Assembly: GCA_031553535.1 (NCBI GenBank)
Contig: JAVBLM010000015.1
Span: forward strand, 62,001-126,000
Source: JAIROC01 sp031553535
Lineage (GTDB): Bacteria; Bacteroidota; Bacteroidia; Bacteroidales; WCHB1-69
Direction: 5' to 3'
DNA length: 64,000 nucleotides
Shown here: in pieces, positions 1 through 8,356 of the stretch
How positions within the stretch are numbered: the first letter of the stretch is position 1
Layout: every line of letters starts with the position of its first letter
Position numbers and translations under genes: made by a program
The notes under the pieces: generated by a model
Database searches by the model: none
What the model was told of the DNA's origin: nothing
Seen by the model: only the letters and a program-made list of their open reading frames with translations

Positions 1-1
1 G

Positions 2-988
2 GAGGTTCAGGATACGCTTGCAAAATATGGGACAGGCGCTGTTTCCGCTCCATTACTAAGTGGATATTACGATCTGACCAAGCAATTGGAAACCTCTATC
101 GCGAAATTTAAAAAGAAAGAAGATGCGATTGTATTTCCTACGGGTTATGCTGCTAATTTGGGCACCCTTTCTTGTTTGTTGAAACCTGGAGATGTCGCCA
201 TATTGGATATTTTATCCCATGCTTCGATTTATGATGGAGCAAGACTTGCCGGAGCTAAAATAAAAGTCTTTACTCACAATAATGCCAACCATCTGGAACA
301 GATATTGAAGAATTTGGAAACCAAAAGAGCGATTGTTTGTATAGAGGGTGTCTATAGTATGGATGGCGATTTGGTGAATTTGCCGGAAATTGTAGCCGTA
401 TGTAAAAAATATGGAGCAAAGATCCTCCTGGATGAAGCTCATTCAACGTTGATTTTTGGGAGAAACGGTCGGGGCATTGCCGAATATTACGGACTTGAAG
501 ATGAAATAGACCTGACGATAGGAACATTCAGCAAATCGTTCGGTGCTATTGGAGGTTTTATAACGGGTAGTGCAAAGTTAATGGCTTATCTGCGGATGTA
601 TGCTCATTCCTATGTATTTTCATGTGCCATGGCTCCGCATACGGCGGCAGGTATACTCAAAGTTCTGGAACTTTACCAAAAAGATAAGTCAAATGTGGCG
701 AAATTATGGGAGAATACGCATTACATGCAAAAGAAATTAAAGGAAACCGGATTAAATATCGGAGAAACAGAATCCCAGATAATCCCTGTTATTGTAGGTG
801 ATGACCGCCGTTTGCGGGAAATAAGCCGTACGCTTCACCGGCAGGGGCTTTGTACGGGAGTGGTTACTTTTCCGGCTGTTTCGAGCAAAAGAACAAGGCT
901 ACGGCTGTCCATGTCGTCAAATCATACGATAGAACAAATGGATACCTGTGTAAATAGTATAAAAGAGGCTTTTGAACTAAATAAATAA
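2..988 (+). CDS. PLP-dependent alpha-oxoamine synthase, probable serine palmitoyltransferase (5' end outside window)
   Basis: The frame is open from base 2, so the true start lies upstream of the window; a TTG at 86 is not a credible start because family residues (KYGTGAVSAPLLSG) precede it. The protein belongs to the fold-type I aminotransferase group of AONS, KBL and serine palmitoyltransferase, which condense an amino acid with an acyl-CoA and lose CO2. The Schiff-base lysine is in TFSKSFGAIGG and the PLP-binding aspartate and histidine in LLDEAHS. The next gene, 6 bp downstream, is a GNAT-type acyltransferase and an SDR reductase follows, which favours sphingolipid synthesis (serine plus palmitoyl-CoA to 3-ketosphinganine) over biotin or threonine metabolism. 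Family membership is clear; the substrate is inferred. Confidence 0.85.
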   Translation, partial: EVQDTLAKYGTGAVSAPLLSGYYDLTKQLETSIAKFKKKEDAIVFPTGYAANLGTLSCLLKPGDVAILDILSHASIYDGARLAGAKIKVFTHNNANHLEQILKNLETKRAIVCIEGVYSMDGDLVNLPEIVAVCKKYGAKILLDEAHSTLIFGRNGRGIAEYYGLEDEIDLTIGTFSKSFGAIGGFITGSAKLMAYLRMYAHSYVFSCAMAPHTAAGILKVLELYQKDKSNVAKLWENTHYMQKKLKETGLNIGETESQIIPVIVGDDRRLREISRTLHRQGLCTGVVTFPAVSSKRTRLRLSMSSNHTIEQMDTCVNSIKEAFELNK

Positions 989-993
989 AAACC

Positions 994-2124
994 ATGTCTG
1001 TCATTATTCGTGAAGTCACAACCAAAAAAGAAATGAAAAAGTTCGTACGCTTTGCCAGTAAGTTGTACGAAGGAAATCAATATTACTGTCCCCAGATTGA
1101 ATTCGATGAGTTGAACACGCTTGACCGCGATAAAAATCCGGCTTTCGAAGTTTGCGAATCAATTTATTATCTTGCGTACAAAGACGGGAAAATAGCAGGT
1201 CGTATTGCGGGAATTGTCAACTACAAGGCAAACGAAGCATGGAATGTAAAAAAAATACGTTTTAGCTGGTTCGACTTTATTGACGACAAGGAAGTTTCTA
1301 CGGCTTTGCTTAACAGCGTTTCTCAATGGGGAAAATCGAAAGGAATGGATTGCATAAACGGGCCTGTCGGATTTACAGATTTAGACCATCAAGGGTTATT
1401 GATCGAAGGATTTGAATATAATTCACCAATGGCAAGTTTGTACAACTATCCCTATTATATTGAACATTTAGAAACCTATGGACTGAAAAAAGAAAGCGAT
1501 TGGATAGAATATCGTGTTTATACGCCGTCCAAAGTTCCCGATCGTTTGGATAGGATCGCCCGGATTGTAATGGACAAATACAATTTAAGGGTTGATAAGG
1601 TGCGTTCGAAAAAAGAAGTTCTTAAAAAGTACGGTTATTCTTTCTTTGATGTGGTAGACGAGGCATACAAGCCATTGTATAACTATTCCCCTTTGACTGT
1701 AAAGCAGAAGGAATATTATTCGAAAATGTATTTCTCTCTGTTAAATTATGATTTTGTTACCCTTGTAGTGAACGAAAACAATGAAATTGTTGGGGTGGGG
1801 GTAAGTATGCCGGATATTTCGGAGGCTTTGCGTAAGTGCAAAGGACGGTTATTCCCTTTTGGATTCGTCCACTTGTTAAAGGCATTGAAAGCAAAAAGAA
1901 TCCCCGAATTAGACATGTTGCTGATTGCCGTTCGTCCTGATTATCAAAATAAAGGTGTAAATTCGATTTTCTTCTATGATCAGATTCCCTATTTCAATCA
2001 ATATGGGGTGGAGCATTCCGAAACAACATCTATTTCAGAAGATAATTCGAAAAACCAGGCAAACTGGGAGCATTTCGAACATATTCTGCATAAGCGCCGT
2101 AGAGCCTATATAAAATCAATTTAG
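994..2124 (+). CDS. GNAT-superfamily N-acyltransferase, possible bacterial ceramide synthase
   Basis: This 376-residue protein has a GNAT-like C-terminal half: a beta-strand segment LLIAVRPDYQNKGVNSIFF resembles the acyl-CoA-binding Q/RxxGxG/A region. An N-terminal half with GPVGFTDLDHQGLLIEGF is typical of the long GNAT-like proteins found beside serine palmitoyltransferases in Bacteroidetes. It starts 6 bp after the aminotransferase stop, so the two are almost certainly co-transcribed. In Caulobacter a GNAT-family enzyme N-acylates the sphingoid base, so the same role is inferred here. The sequence shows the fold signature and operon, not the substrate. Confidence 0.7.
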   Translation: MSVIIREVTTKKEMKKFVRFASKLYEGNQYYCPQIEFDELNTLDRDKNPAFEVCESIYYLAYKDGKIAGRIAGIVNYKANEAWNVKKIRFSWFDFIDDKEVSTALLNSVSQWGKSKGMDCINGPVGFTDLDHQGLLIEGFEYNSPMASLYNYPYYIEHLETYGLKKESDWIEYRVYTPSKVPDRLDRIARIVMDKYNLRVDKVRSKKEVLKKYGYSFFDVVDEAYKPLYNYSPLTVKQKEYYSKMYFSLLNYDFVTLVVNENNEIVGVGVSMPDISEALRKCKGRLFPFGFVHLLKALKAKRIPELDMLLIAVRPDYQNKGVNSIFFYDQIPYFNQYGVEHSETTSISEDNSKNQANWEHFEHILHKRRRAYIKSI

Positions 2125-2267
2125 AATTAAGAATGAATATCGCAGAATGCAATACTTAATAAGAAATAGTACTTAGCGATAACAAGGATAGAGGTTAATC
2201 TTGAAACGGGGAAGATTCCTAAACAGTAAAAAAATAGGATATAACCATTAATCATTGTTTATATGTA

Positions 2268-2513
2268 TCATTTCACGAAATGCTTCACCCATTCCCGGTC
2301 GGCTTTCGTGCGGGATTCGATATGTAAACTTTTCCTGATTTGAAGGATTGCATCGTCCTCCCGGACATAAAACGGAAGATACTTTCCATTATAAAAGCCT
2401 TCAATCTTTAATACTACGGGATCATATTCTCCTATCAGGATTTTGACCTCAGTATGGCATTGAAAATGCTCGTTGTTGCGAAGTTGATTGGAACTATTTC
2501 TTTTAATTTTCAT
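2268..2513 (-). pseudogene. DUF6261-like N-terminal fragment
   Basis: An 81-residue reading frame begins with LRNNEHFQCHTE, the N-terminal signature I associate with the DUF6261 family of Bacteroidales proteins, and continues with VLKIEGFYNGKYLPFYVREDD. The family is usually over 200 residues, so this is probably a truncated copy. It lies about 100 bp downstream, in its own orientation, of a 42-bp tandem-repeat array. A second broken copy with the same arrangement lies at 56681-56871. Function is unknown. It could still be expressed as a short protein. Confidence 0.5.
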
Positions 2514-2611
2514 GTCATTTTGTTTTAAAAGTTAACTATTTTGTTTTATATTGCTGTTTTGCAAGAGGATGTCTATTTCTTTTGAAACTTTCATGTCGCA
2601 ATGCAGGAGGG

Positions 2612-2975
2612 TTTCAGACTTCTCTGAAAGTTCTAAACCAAATGGGAAAGTACTTTCAGACTTCTCTGAAAGAGCCAAACCAAATGGAAAAATGCTTTCA
2701 GACCTCTCTGAAAGAGCCAAACAAAATGTAAAAATGCTTTCAGACTTCTCTGAAAGAGGCAAACCAAATGTAAAAGTGTTTTCAGACTTCTCTGAAAGAA
2801 GCAAACCAAATGTAAAAGTACTTTCAGACATCTCTGAAAGAGGCAAACCAAATGGAAAAGTACTTTCAGACTTCTCTGAAAGTTCTAAACAAAATGGAAA
2901 AGTGCTTTCAGACTTCTCTGAAAGAGGCAAACTAAATGTAAAAGTAATTTCAGACTTTCCTGAAGCCTTCAAAAG
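2612..2975. repeat. 42-bp tandem repeat array, about nine units, each with a hairpin
   Basis: Units start at 2612, 2654, 2696, 2738, 2780, 2822, 2864, 2906 and 2948, an exact 42-bp period. Each unit contains a near-perfect inverted repeat, CTTTCAGACTTCTCTGAAAG, followed by a divergent spacer such as CCAAACCAAATG. Because 42 is divisible by three and the unit has no stop, long frames stay open on both strands (2551-2982 plus, 2532-3032 minus, giving 14-residue repeats like LSEKSESTFPFGLP). These frames may be by-products of the repeat. The array sits upstream of the minus-strand DUF6261-like fragment. Confidence 0.9.
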
Positions 2976-3045
2976 ACGGTAATACTTGGTTAGGAGCGTT
3001 CTCTTCCGACTAGCCTTTGAATCTTGAATCAATAAAGGTAGATAT

Positions 3046-3882
3046 TTATGGAATCTTATAATATATTCTCAATATTGCCTGAAACCATCTTGCAGGCAGG
3101 ATTTTCTTAGCGAATATGGAAAGTTTTTGTATGGGGCTTGCAACCGAATATCTGAATTTCGGGTGTTTTTTATTAATAATATAATTAACTTTTTTCGCTA
3201 ACACAATAGGTTTTAAACCGGACAATTCTTCTTTTTCAATGATACGGATAGTTTTATTGAATGAATCTTTATAATCTTCGTGAGTTAAACTACGTTGGGA
3301 AATCTTTCTTTTGGATGTAAATCCGGTATGAAAATCACCGGGTTCAACCAGAATAATTTTGATATTAAATGGATGGACTTCCAGAGATAGCGTTTCACTA
3401 TATGCTTCTATTCCGAATTTAGAAACGGCATATAAACCCTGATAGGGGATACCCATTACGCCGGCAATAGAGCTGATATTAATAATTCTGCCCGAGCGTT
3501 GTTTTCTCATATGGGGAAGAACCTGCGAACATACACTCATCGTTCCAATCAGATTAGTGTTCACTTGATAGTTAATCTCTTCCATGGTCGATAATTCCAG
3601 AACTCCGGCTACACCTACGCCTGCATTGTTGATCAGGACGTCAATTCTACCTTCACACTGAATAAGAGTCTGAACAGCTGTTCGAATACTTTCAACATCC
3701 GTAATATCCATTTGTAAGATGGTGATGTTTTTTTTGTGTCCGGATGATAAATTCTCTTTATCGGAAGCCATTCTGCTTGTTCCGTAAACAATATGACCTT
3801 TTTCTGCCAGAAATTTTGCGATCGCTTGTCCGAACCCGGAGGTTGCCCCTGTAATTAGAATAACAGATTTTTTAAAGTCCAT
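3046..3882 (-). CDS. Short-chain dehydrogenase/reductase
   Basis: This is a classical 278-residue SDR. It has the Rossmann nucleotide motif TGATSGFGQAIA near the N-terminus, NNAGVG, a catalytic serine in INISSIAG, and the catalytic tyrosine and lysine in YAVSKFG. Such enzymes reduce a keto group with NAD(P)H. Its position about 900 bp from the aminotransferase and acyltransferase raises the possibility that it is the 3-ketosphinganine reductase, but it is on the opposite strand and separated by the repeat array, so that is only an inference. The start MDFKKSVILITG places the dinucleotide motif where the family expects it. Confidence 0.85.
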   Translation of the reverse strand: MDFKKSVILITGATSGFGQAIAKFLAEKGHIVYGTSRMASDKENLSSGHKKNITILQMDITDVESIRTAVQTLIQCEGRIDVLINNAGVGVAGVLELSTMEEINYQVNTNLIGTMSVCSQVLPHMRKQRSGRIINISSIAGVMGIPYQGLYAVSKFGIEAYSETLSLEVHPFNIKIILVEPGDFHTGFTSKRKISQRSLTHEDYKDSFNKTIRIIEKEELSGLKPIVLAKKVNYIINKKHPKFRYSVASPIQKLSIFAKKILPARWFQAILRIYYKIP

Positions 3883-4163
3883 TCATTATTTATCTTAAAA
3901 ATTAAATAATGACTTAATATGTCATTATTCTTCTTATAGAAGGATGATTTTGTCAAATGCAAAACCTCATTCATTTACCTCATATTTAGGTTTTCTATCT
4001 TTCGTGCCCAAAGTTATCATTTTTTTTAATGTAAAATATTCTTCGGATAAATATCTTAGACTGATATTATTCTTCTGCTGTAGATTGTTTAGTTATAAGA
4101 GAACAAGAATCTAAGGCTATAGATAAAGAGATAAAGAGAAGTGATAATTTGTTTTATCTATAA

Positions 4164-4197
4164 AAAAGGTTATCTCAACCTATTGAAATAACCTTTT
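4164..4197 (-). terminator. Hairpin terminator of the OmpA-family gene
   Basis: AAAAGGTTAT pairs with ATAACCTTTT, and the stem can be extended inward by TCAA/TTGA. Read on the minus strand it is followed by a run of T, and it lies about 75 bp beyond the stop of the minus-strand OmpA-like gene. Confidence 0.65.
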
Positions 4198-4204
4198 ATT
4201 ATAT

Positions 4205-4249
4205 GAAGTTGTCAAAAGTTAATCTCCGAGGTCAACTTTTGACAACTTC
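4205..4249. repeat. Minimal copy of dispersed inverted repeat GAAGTTGTCAAAAGTT
   Basis: A perfect 16-bp inverted repeat (GAAGTTGTCAAAAGTT at 4205-4220, its reverse complement at 4234-4249) encloses only 13 bp. The same terminal sequence bounds longer copies at 43624-43818 and 44173-44455, so this looks like an internally deleted member of a MITE-like family. Confidence 0.75.
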
Positions 4250-4273
4250 GATAATAATTATTTGTATTTGGAA

Positions 4274-5125
4274 TTATTGCTTGTCCTCAAGGGAACTTTT
4301 AGGAGCCTGATCAATCAAATCCATAAACTGATCCAGATTTGGGGTAATGATTATTTGGGTTCTACGGTTTTTAGCTTTTCCCTCGGGGGTATTATTATTT
4401 GTAATCGGATTATATTCTCCGCGTCCGCCAACGGTCAAACGTTTCGGATCAATTCCGTAGGTGGTTTGTAATGCCTGAACGACAGAAGAACCTCGCAATG
4501 CGCTTAAATCCCAGTTGTTACGAATGTTAGGGCGAGAAATAGGGTCTGTGTCCGTATTCCCTTCCACCAATACATCATAATCTTTATGATCTTGGATGAT
4601 TTTAGCAATCTTGCTAAGCGTTTCCCCTGCTTTCTCACTTATCTCATAGCTACCCGACTTATACAGCATTTTATCATCTAAAGAGATATAAACAACACCT
4701 TTCATTACTTGAATATCCATATCTTGTTTTTCTTCGCGAGTGAGGGAACGGGTAAGATTATTAGTCAATACCATATTTAAAGAATCGGATCTGTTTTTGG
4801 CTTCTACCAAATGTTGGATAAAACGATTGGATGCATTGATTTCATCTACCAATTTTGAAATATTGACACTCCCTTGAGTACTTTGTGTCATGCTCTTATT
4901 CAATAGATCTTGTAATTCCTTATTGCTTTTTTGAGCGTCTGCTAATCTCTCTTCAAGATTTGCTGTTCGGGTGTTACATTCTCTCAGATCCGATAGGCAT
5001 CCTTGATAATTTGTCTTCAATTGATTGAAATCGGTTTCTAAACCAGTGAACTTTTTCTTACTTACACAACTCGACAATGTTATACACATTGTTAATACGA
5101 ATAATGATTTCCATAAATGTTTCAT
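4274..5125 (-). CDS. OmpA-family outer-membrane lipoprotein
   Basis: The 283-residue product begins with a lipoprotein signal (LTMCITLSSCVSKKKF, lipidated cysteine near residue 20). A long coiled-coil stretch with CLSDLRECNTR and LEERLADAQKSNKELQDLL follows. The C-terminal third is an OmpA/MotB peptidoglycan-binding domain: LVEGNTDTDPI, then LSALRGSSVVQALQ and KNRRTQIIITPN, matching the family's TD...NxxLSxxRAxxV...NRRVEI pattern. It probably tethers the outer membrane to peptidoglycan. It is monocistronic as far as can be seen, followed by a hairpin terminator. Confidence 0.9.
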   Translation of the reverse strand: MKHLWKSLFVLTMCITLSSCVSKKKFTGLETDFNQLKTNYQGCLSDLRECNTRTANLEERLADAQKSNKELQDLLNKSMTQSTQGSVNISKLVDEINASNRFIQHLVEAKNRSDSLNMVLTNNLTRSLTREEKQDMDIQVMKGVVYISLDDKMLYKSGSYEISEKAGETLSKIAKIIQDHKDYDVLVEGNTDTDPISRPNIRNNWDLSALRGSSVVQALQTTYGIDPKRLTVGGRGEYNPITNNNTPEGKAKNRRTQIIITPNLDQFMDLIDQAPKSSLEDKQ

Positions 5126-5544
5126 AAACCTAAATTTTGTTATTTTACTCTTTCAATAACAATAAACTTTGTTGATTGTTTGAAAAAGTTGTTAGATTTT
5201 ATTGATAAAAGAAATAATGATAATAATCAATGATGTAAAAGTAAGCATGGAATATAAAAAAACAGAATATATCAGAACTTGTTTAAAATTGGTGGAACTA
5301 TAAAAGCAAGCACCGGAATATTCTGTAACTGTCTAAAAGTGGTAGGCATACTTTCTGGAGTTTCCGCAATCTTCTGGAACTTACAAAAATATTTTAGAGA
5401 ATGTTTTCTTTATTTTACTTTTATTAAACAGTGTTCTAGTATAAAATAATAGGAGAAAATATATTTTAAATTTTATTAAGAACTTTTTTCTCACTTAATT
5501 GTTATTGTTCCATATTGCATAAAAATAAAATTAAAAAGAAAGAT
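5126..5544. other. Divergent intergenic region
   Basis: About 400 bp between the divergent OmpA-like and PCMD-domain genes. It must hold both promoters, but I see no clean TAnnTTTG box and no further gene; it is very AT-rich. Confidence 0.4.
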
Positions 5545-6621
5545 ATGGAAAAAGTTTTATATATTATTTTATTCTCCCTTATTTCATTCAGTGTAATAGG
5601 ACAGGAGAAATACCAGCAGATTTATAATTCCGGTTTTGAAGAATTCCTAAATGCTGACCAAGCGGCTATTCATCCCCGCCACTGGAACTCTTTTATGACA
5701 GCAAATGTAGAAAAATCTATATTTAATATTGGGAAAGCTAAGCGATTGGATCTGTCCACCGATACAAGACCCGGTTCCGAAGGAAATTATAGTGTCAAGA
5801 TTTACTCAACTTCTATTTTAGGAATAGTCGCCAATGGGAACCTCACTTTAGGAAGAATGAATATTGCATCCAAAGACCTGAGTAATTCCATGAATTACAA
5901 CTATACAGATAGATCTGAAGTCGGATTCAATCATCCTTTTAATTCTCTTCCGGATTCTTTAATAGTATGGATTAAATTTCTCCCCAAAACTGCAGGAAGT
6001 ATAGCCCGTTGTGAAGCTTATATACATGGAGACTATAATTTTAAAATACTGGCAAATGGAACTTTCGATAAAACACAGGTAATTGCGACCTCTTTGATAA
6101 AGATTAAGAATAATGGGAATTCCGGTTGGCAACGGATATCGGTTCCTTTCATTTATGACAAAGTATACGGATGTCAGAATCCCCATTATATGCTAATTAA
6201 TTTAACTACCAACGAGAAACCCGGAGGTGGCTCAGCCGGTGACGAACTTTTTATTGATGATATTGAACTTGTATATACTAAAAAACTACACATGCAGGAT
6301 CTACATCAAACAACCTTTGAGCTTAACGGAAGCGATATGGATATAATCATTCCATTTTCAATTACAGGAGCAATGTATCCGGATAATATCGTGATTGCAC
6401 AGTTATCAGATGCTCAAGGTTCGTTCGAGAAACCGATAAATATAGGGCAGCTGGAAACAGGATTGGTCAGTGGCATCAATCACCTGCAGATTGAAGGGAA
6501 AATTCCTGCTCATATAACTTCAGGAAAAGGGTATAAGATACGTTTGATATCATCCAATTATCATATAATAGGGAATAGCAGCAGTTATAATATTGTAGTA
6601 ACTAATAAACAAAATATGTAA
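5545..6621 (+). CDS. PCMD-domain (putative carbohydrate metabolism) exported protein
   Basis: The start at 5545 (MEKVLYIILFSLISFSVIG) gives a clean signal peptide ending near VIGQ and has a purine-rich AAAGAAAG just upstream; the longer frame from 5515 adds a charged extension that would spoil it. The mature part matches PCMD-type proteins of Bacteroidetes: IYNSGFEEFLN, HWNSFMT, a jelly-roll-like body with DSLIVWIKF, WQRISVPF and the terminal GDELFIDDIELVY. A second beta-rich region follows. Related proteins occur in polysaccharide utilisation loci and are thought to bind glycans at the surface. There is no SusC/SusD pair nearby, so the substrate cannot be inferred. Confidence 0.75.
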   Translation: MEKVLYIILFSLISFSVIGQEKYQQIYNSGFEEFLNADQAAIHPRHWNSFMTANVEKSIFNIGKAKRLDLSTDTRPGSEGNYSVKIYSTSILGIVANGNLTLGRMNIASKDLSNSMNYNYTDRSEVGFNHPFNSLPDSLIVWIKFLPKTAGSIARCEAYIHGDYNFKILANGTFDKTQVIATSLIKIKNNGNSGWQRISVPFIYDKVYGCQNPHYMLINLTTNEKPGGGSAGDELFIDDIELVYTKKLHMQDLHQTTFELNGSDMDIIIPFSITGAMYPDNIVIAQLSDAQGSFEKPINIGQLETGLVSGINHLQIEGKIPAHITSGKGYKIRLISSNYHIIGNSSSYNIVVTNKQNM

Positions 6622-6913
6622 TCATACCTTTGTGATAATTCAAAGCTAACCTAAAATGAAAAAAGAGGGAGTTCTTGGATGCCTTCTGGTTTAATAATGA
6701 GAAGGGATGGGAAGATGTATATAGATGAATGTAAAAAAGGCCGGGAATTAAGTTGCTTGGTCTTTTTTACAAACGATTCGGTGCTATGCCAAATTGTTTT
6801 TTTAATGTCGATAAAAAGTGTGAAAGATTTTTGAATCCCACCTATATATACATCGCTTATAATCTTACCTTTTTTCTGTAACAATTTATAATCCATTTTT
6901 AGTCTTTTCTAGC
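6622..6913. other. Intergenic region, no convincing gene
   Basis: A minus-strand frame of 81 codons at 6651-6896 has no family resemblance or clear start signal and is probably spurious. I see nothing else supportable here. Confidence 0.5.
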
Positions 6914-6981
6914 AACCAACAAAGAATGAAAAAATCCTACAAAGTCAATACTTTGTAGGATTTTTTCATTCTTTGTTGGTT
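6914..6981. terminator. 31-bp perfect hairpin, probable original terminator of tRNA-Leu
   Basis: Positions 6914-6944 are perfectly complementary to 6951-6981 around a 6-nt loop, with long A and T runs inside the stem. It lies 17 bp outside the left attachment site. Before integration, the tRNA-Leu transcript, reading right to left, would have run directly into this hairpin, so it is most likely the tRNA terminator now separated from its gene by the element. It would also terminate transcription leaving the left end of the element. Confidence 0.75.
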
Positions 6982-6998
6982 ATTGTCTTCCGACATCA

Positions 6999-7026
6999 GT
7001 GCGGATGAAGGGACTCGAACCCCCAC
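6999..7026. other. attL, 28-bp core identical to the tRNA-Leu 3' end
   Basis: The 28 bp beginning GTGCGGATGAAGGG and ending CCCCCAC are identical to 35793-35820. Here they form only a tRNA 3' fragment (T arm and acceptor strand) without the rest of a tRNA, as expected at the end of an element distal to the preserved gene. Confidence 0.92.
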
Positions 7027-7116
7027 CAGTTTTATAATGCCGTTTTGTTTTTAATTAATTGAATGTTATCTATTTATTTTATTGTTCTTTCTTGTTTTTT
7101 GTCTTATTTGTAGCGT

Positions 7117-7126
7117 TTTTGTTCCG
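7117..7126 (+). promoter_or_regulatory. Candidate integrase arm-type site, TTTTGTTCCG (left)
   Basis: TTTTGTTCCG occurs here, 90 bp inside attL, and twice in tandem in the same orientation just inside attR (35716-35725 and 35727-35736). Repeats placed this way on both sides of a core are typical of arm-type integrase sites. No binding evidence is available. Confidence 0.45.
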
Positions 7127-7153
7127 GTTTGGAGCAAAAAAATAGGAGTTAAG

Positions 7154-7606
7154 TTATTGATTGTTAAATTTATTTATGTTTAATATTTCTTTTATACTCT
7201 TATTTCTAAAATCAAGTATAGTTTCTTTTGGGTTTACTATATCTATATAAGGATGTAATAATTCAATGTCTGAATTTGGATTAAAATCATAAATTATTCT
7301 TCTTTTGGTTTTTGGTTGTTTTTTTCCAATTTCATATTCATTTTCATATTCAGCAATAATGAAATCTAACATTTCAATATCATACTTATATTTTCCTTTT
7401 TCATATATATGATGTGAACAAATTAAATATTCTTTATTGGACAATAACTTATAGTAAATTGGTGCTCCTATTTGGCATAGTGAATCTATGCTATCTATCG
7501 TTTTCTTGAACCCATTACTGATAAGTTTTGCAATAAAACTATGTATAGAAACATTCTTTTCCGATACATTGTCTTTGATTGTCCTCTCCCATTCTTTCTT
7601 TTTCAT
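7154..7606 (-). CDS. Hypothetical protein, third gene of repressor operon
   Basis: A 150-residue soluble, charged protein of no family I recognise. Its start overlaps the end of the preceding gene by 4 bp, so the three leftward genes (7890-8192, 7603-7893, 7154-7606) are probably translationally coupled. Lying between a phage repressor and the attachment site, where lysogeny-expressed accessory genes are common, it could act in superinfection exclusion or phage defence; nothing in the sequence proves that. It ends about 130 bp from attL. Confidence 0.65.
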   Translation of the reverse strand: MKKKEWERTIKDNVSEKNVSIHSFIAKLISNGFKKTIDSIDSLCQIGAPIYYKLLSNKEYLICSHHIYEKGKYKYDIEMLDFIIAEYENEYEIGKKQPKTKRRIIYDFNPNSDIELLHPYIDIVNPKETILDFRNKSIKEILNINKFNNQ

Positions 7607-7893
7607 TCCTTTTTATCTTTATTGAATAAATGTAAAACTACTATTGCTAATATCATAAAAACAATAGCCAATTTTGATTTTTCATCTCCACTTTTTAAAA
7701 TTGAATTTATAGCTAAACTAAGTGAAGTATTCTTGTTGTATCCTACCACTTTTACTGTTTCCTCAACGTCTGATTCTTCTAATTTATAGTATTTCAATAT
7801 GTTATCATATTCCGTCATTTCAGTTTCGGAAGCAGTTTCATTTTTTTTTCTTTTATGTATGTATATTAATTTTTTTATTGGTTTTATTTTCAT
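7603..7893 (-). CDS. Small protein with C-terminal membrane anchor, repressor operon
   Basis: A 96-residue protein: a basic N-terminus (MKIKPIKKLIYIHKRKK), an acidic middle, then one hydrophobic segment (LAIVFMILAIVVLHLF) near the C-terminus followed by NKDKKE. This is the same tail-anchored layout seen in the late operon. It overlaps both neighbours by 4 bp. Function is unknown; a lysogeny-stage membrane protein, for example for superinfection exclusion, is one possibility. Confidence 0.65.
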   Translation of the reverse strand: MKIKPIKKLIYIHKRKKNETASETEMTEYDNILKYYKLEESDVEETVKVVGYNKNTSLSLAINSILKSGDEKSKLAIVFMILAIVVLHLFNKDKKE

Positions 7894-8192
7894 TTCCTTT
7901 TTTCCAATGTTTTTATGTAATTATTTAAGTTTCTTATTATTTCGTCTTTTTCCTTGCAGTTAGAACACTTTTCCGTTTCAGGAACGTATTTAACTGGATG
8001 TGTTATAATGTCTACTACAGATACTTCTAAAATATTAGCTATTCGTGATAATCTTGAATAAGGTATATCATTATTTCTATTCACGTAATTTGAATATGCA
8101 GATTGCCCAACGCCTAAAGCTTCTGCTATTATAGCTTGTTTCTTACCCTTTTCTTTACGAATTTCTTCGATGTTTTTGAATATTGTTTCCAT
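7890..8192 (-). CDS. XRE-family transcriptional repressor of the element
   Basis: The first 65 residues form a Cro/CI-type helix-turn-helix: IEEIRKEKGKKQAIIAEALG, then VGQSAYSNYVN as the recognition helix, and a following SRLSRIANILEVSVVDII. The remaining 35 residues carry a CSNCKEKDE motif and a short amphipathic helix, perhaps for dimerisation; there is no peptidase domain as in lambda CI. The gene is divergent from the early operon and separated by about 165 bp containing a -7 box and inverted half-sites. It probably maintains lysogeny by blocking the rightward promoter. Confidence 0.85.
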   Translation of the reverse strand: METIFKNIEEIRKEKGKKQAIIAEALGVGQSAYSNYVNRNNDIPYSRLSRIANILEVSVVDIITHPVKYVPETEKCSNCKEKDEIIRNLNNYIKTLEKRK

Positions 8193-8220
8193 AAAATAAA
8201 ATTATTTAATTGATTAATAA

Positions 8221-8290
8221 AACACTGTGGTATTTTCGAAAAAAATATTTATTATGATTAATATAATATCACAATAATGTGTTATCTTTG
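8221..8290 (+). promoter_or_regulatory. Early promoter with candidate repressor operators
   Basis: TATCTTTG at 8283-8290 fits the Bacteroidetes -7 consensus TAnnTTTG and points at the early operon starting at 8357. Upstream, AACACTGTGGTATT (8221-8234) reads AATACCACAG on the other strand and is matched by AATATCACAA (8265-8274) on the plus strand. This pair of AATAYCACA half-sites in opposite orientation around the divergent promoters is a candidate operator for the XRE repressor. No good -33 TTTG is visible. Confidence 0.5.
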
Positions 8291-8356
8291 CATCGAAAAC
8301 GGCACTTGTTTACGTGTCGCAAATAATACAAGTTTCAAATAAAAATTTAAGGAGAA

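Larger units (their letters stand above)
3883..4273. other. Intergenic region with terminator and short inverted repeat
   Basis: The 391-bp gap upstream of the SDR gene and downstream of the OmpA-like gene holds a hairpin terminator (4164-4197) and a compact copy of a dispersed inverted repeat (4205-4249). I see no open frame of interest in it. Confidence 0.6.

Noticed and set aside
2612..2975. Tandem array as a CRISPR
   Set aside because: The period is a strict 42 bp with diverging but related units; there are no unique spacers of constant length and no cas genes nearby.
7001..7026. A second tRNA gene at the left end
   Set aside because: Only the 3' part of tRNA-Leu is present; the anticodon arm and 5' half are missing, as expected for attL.
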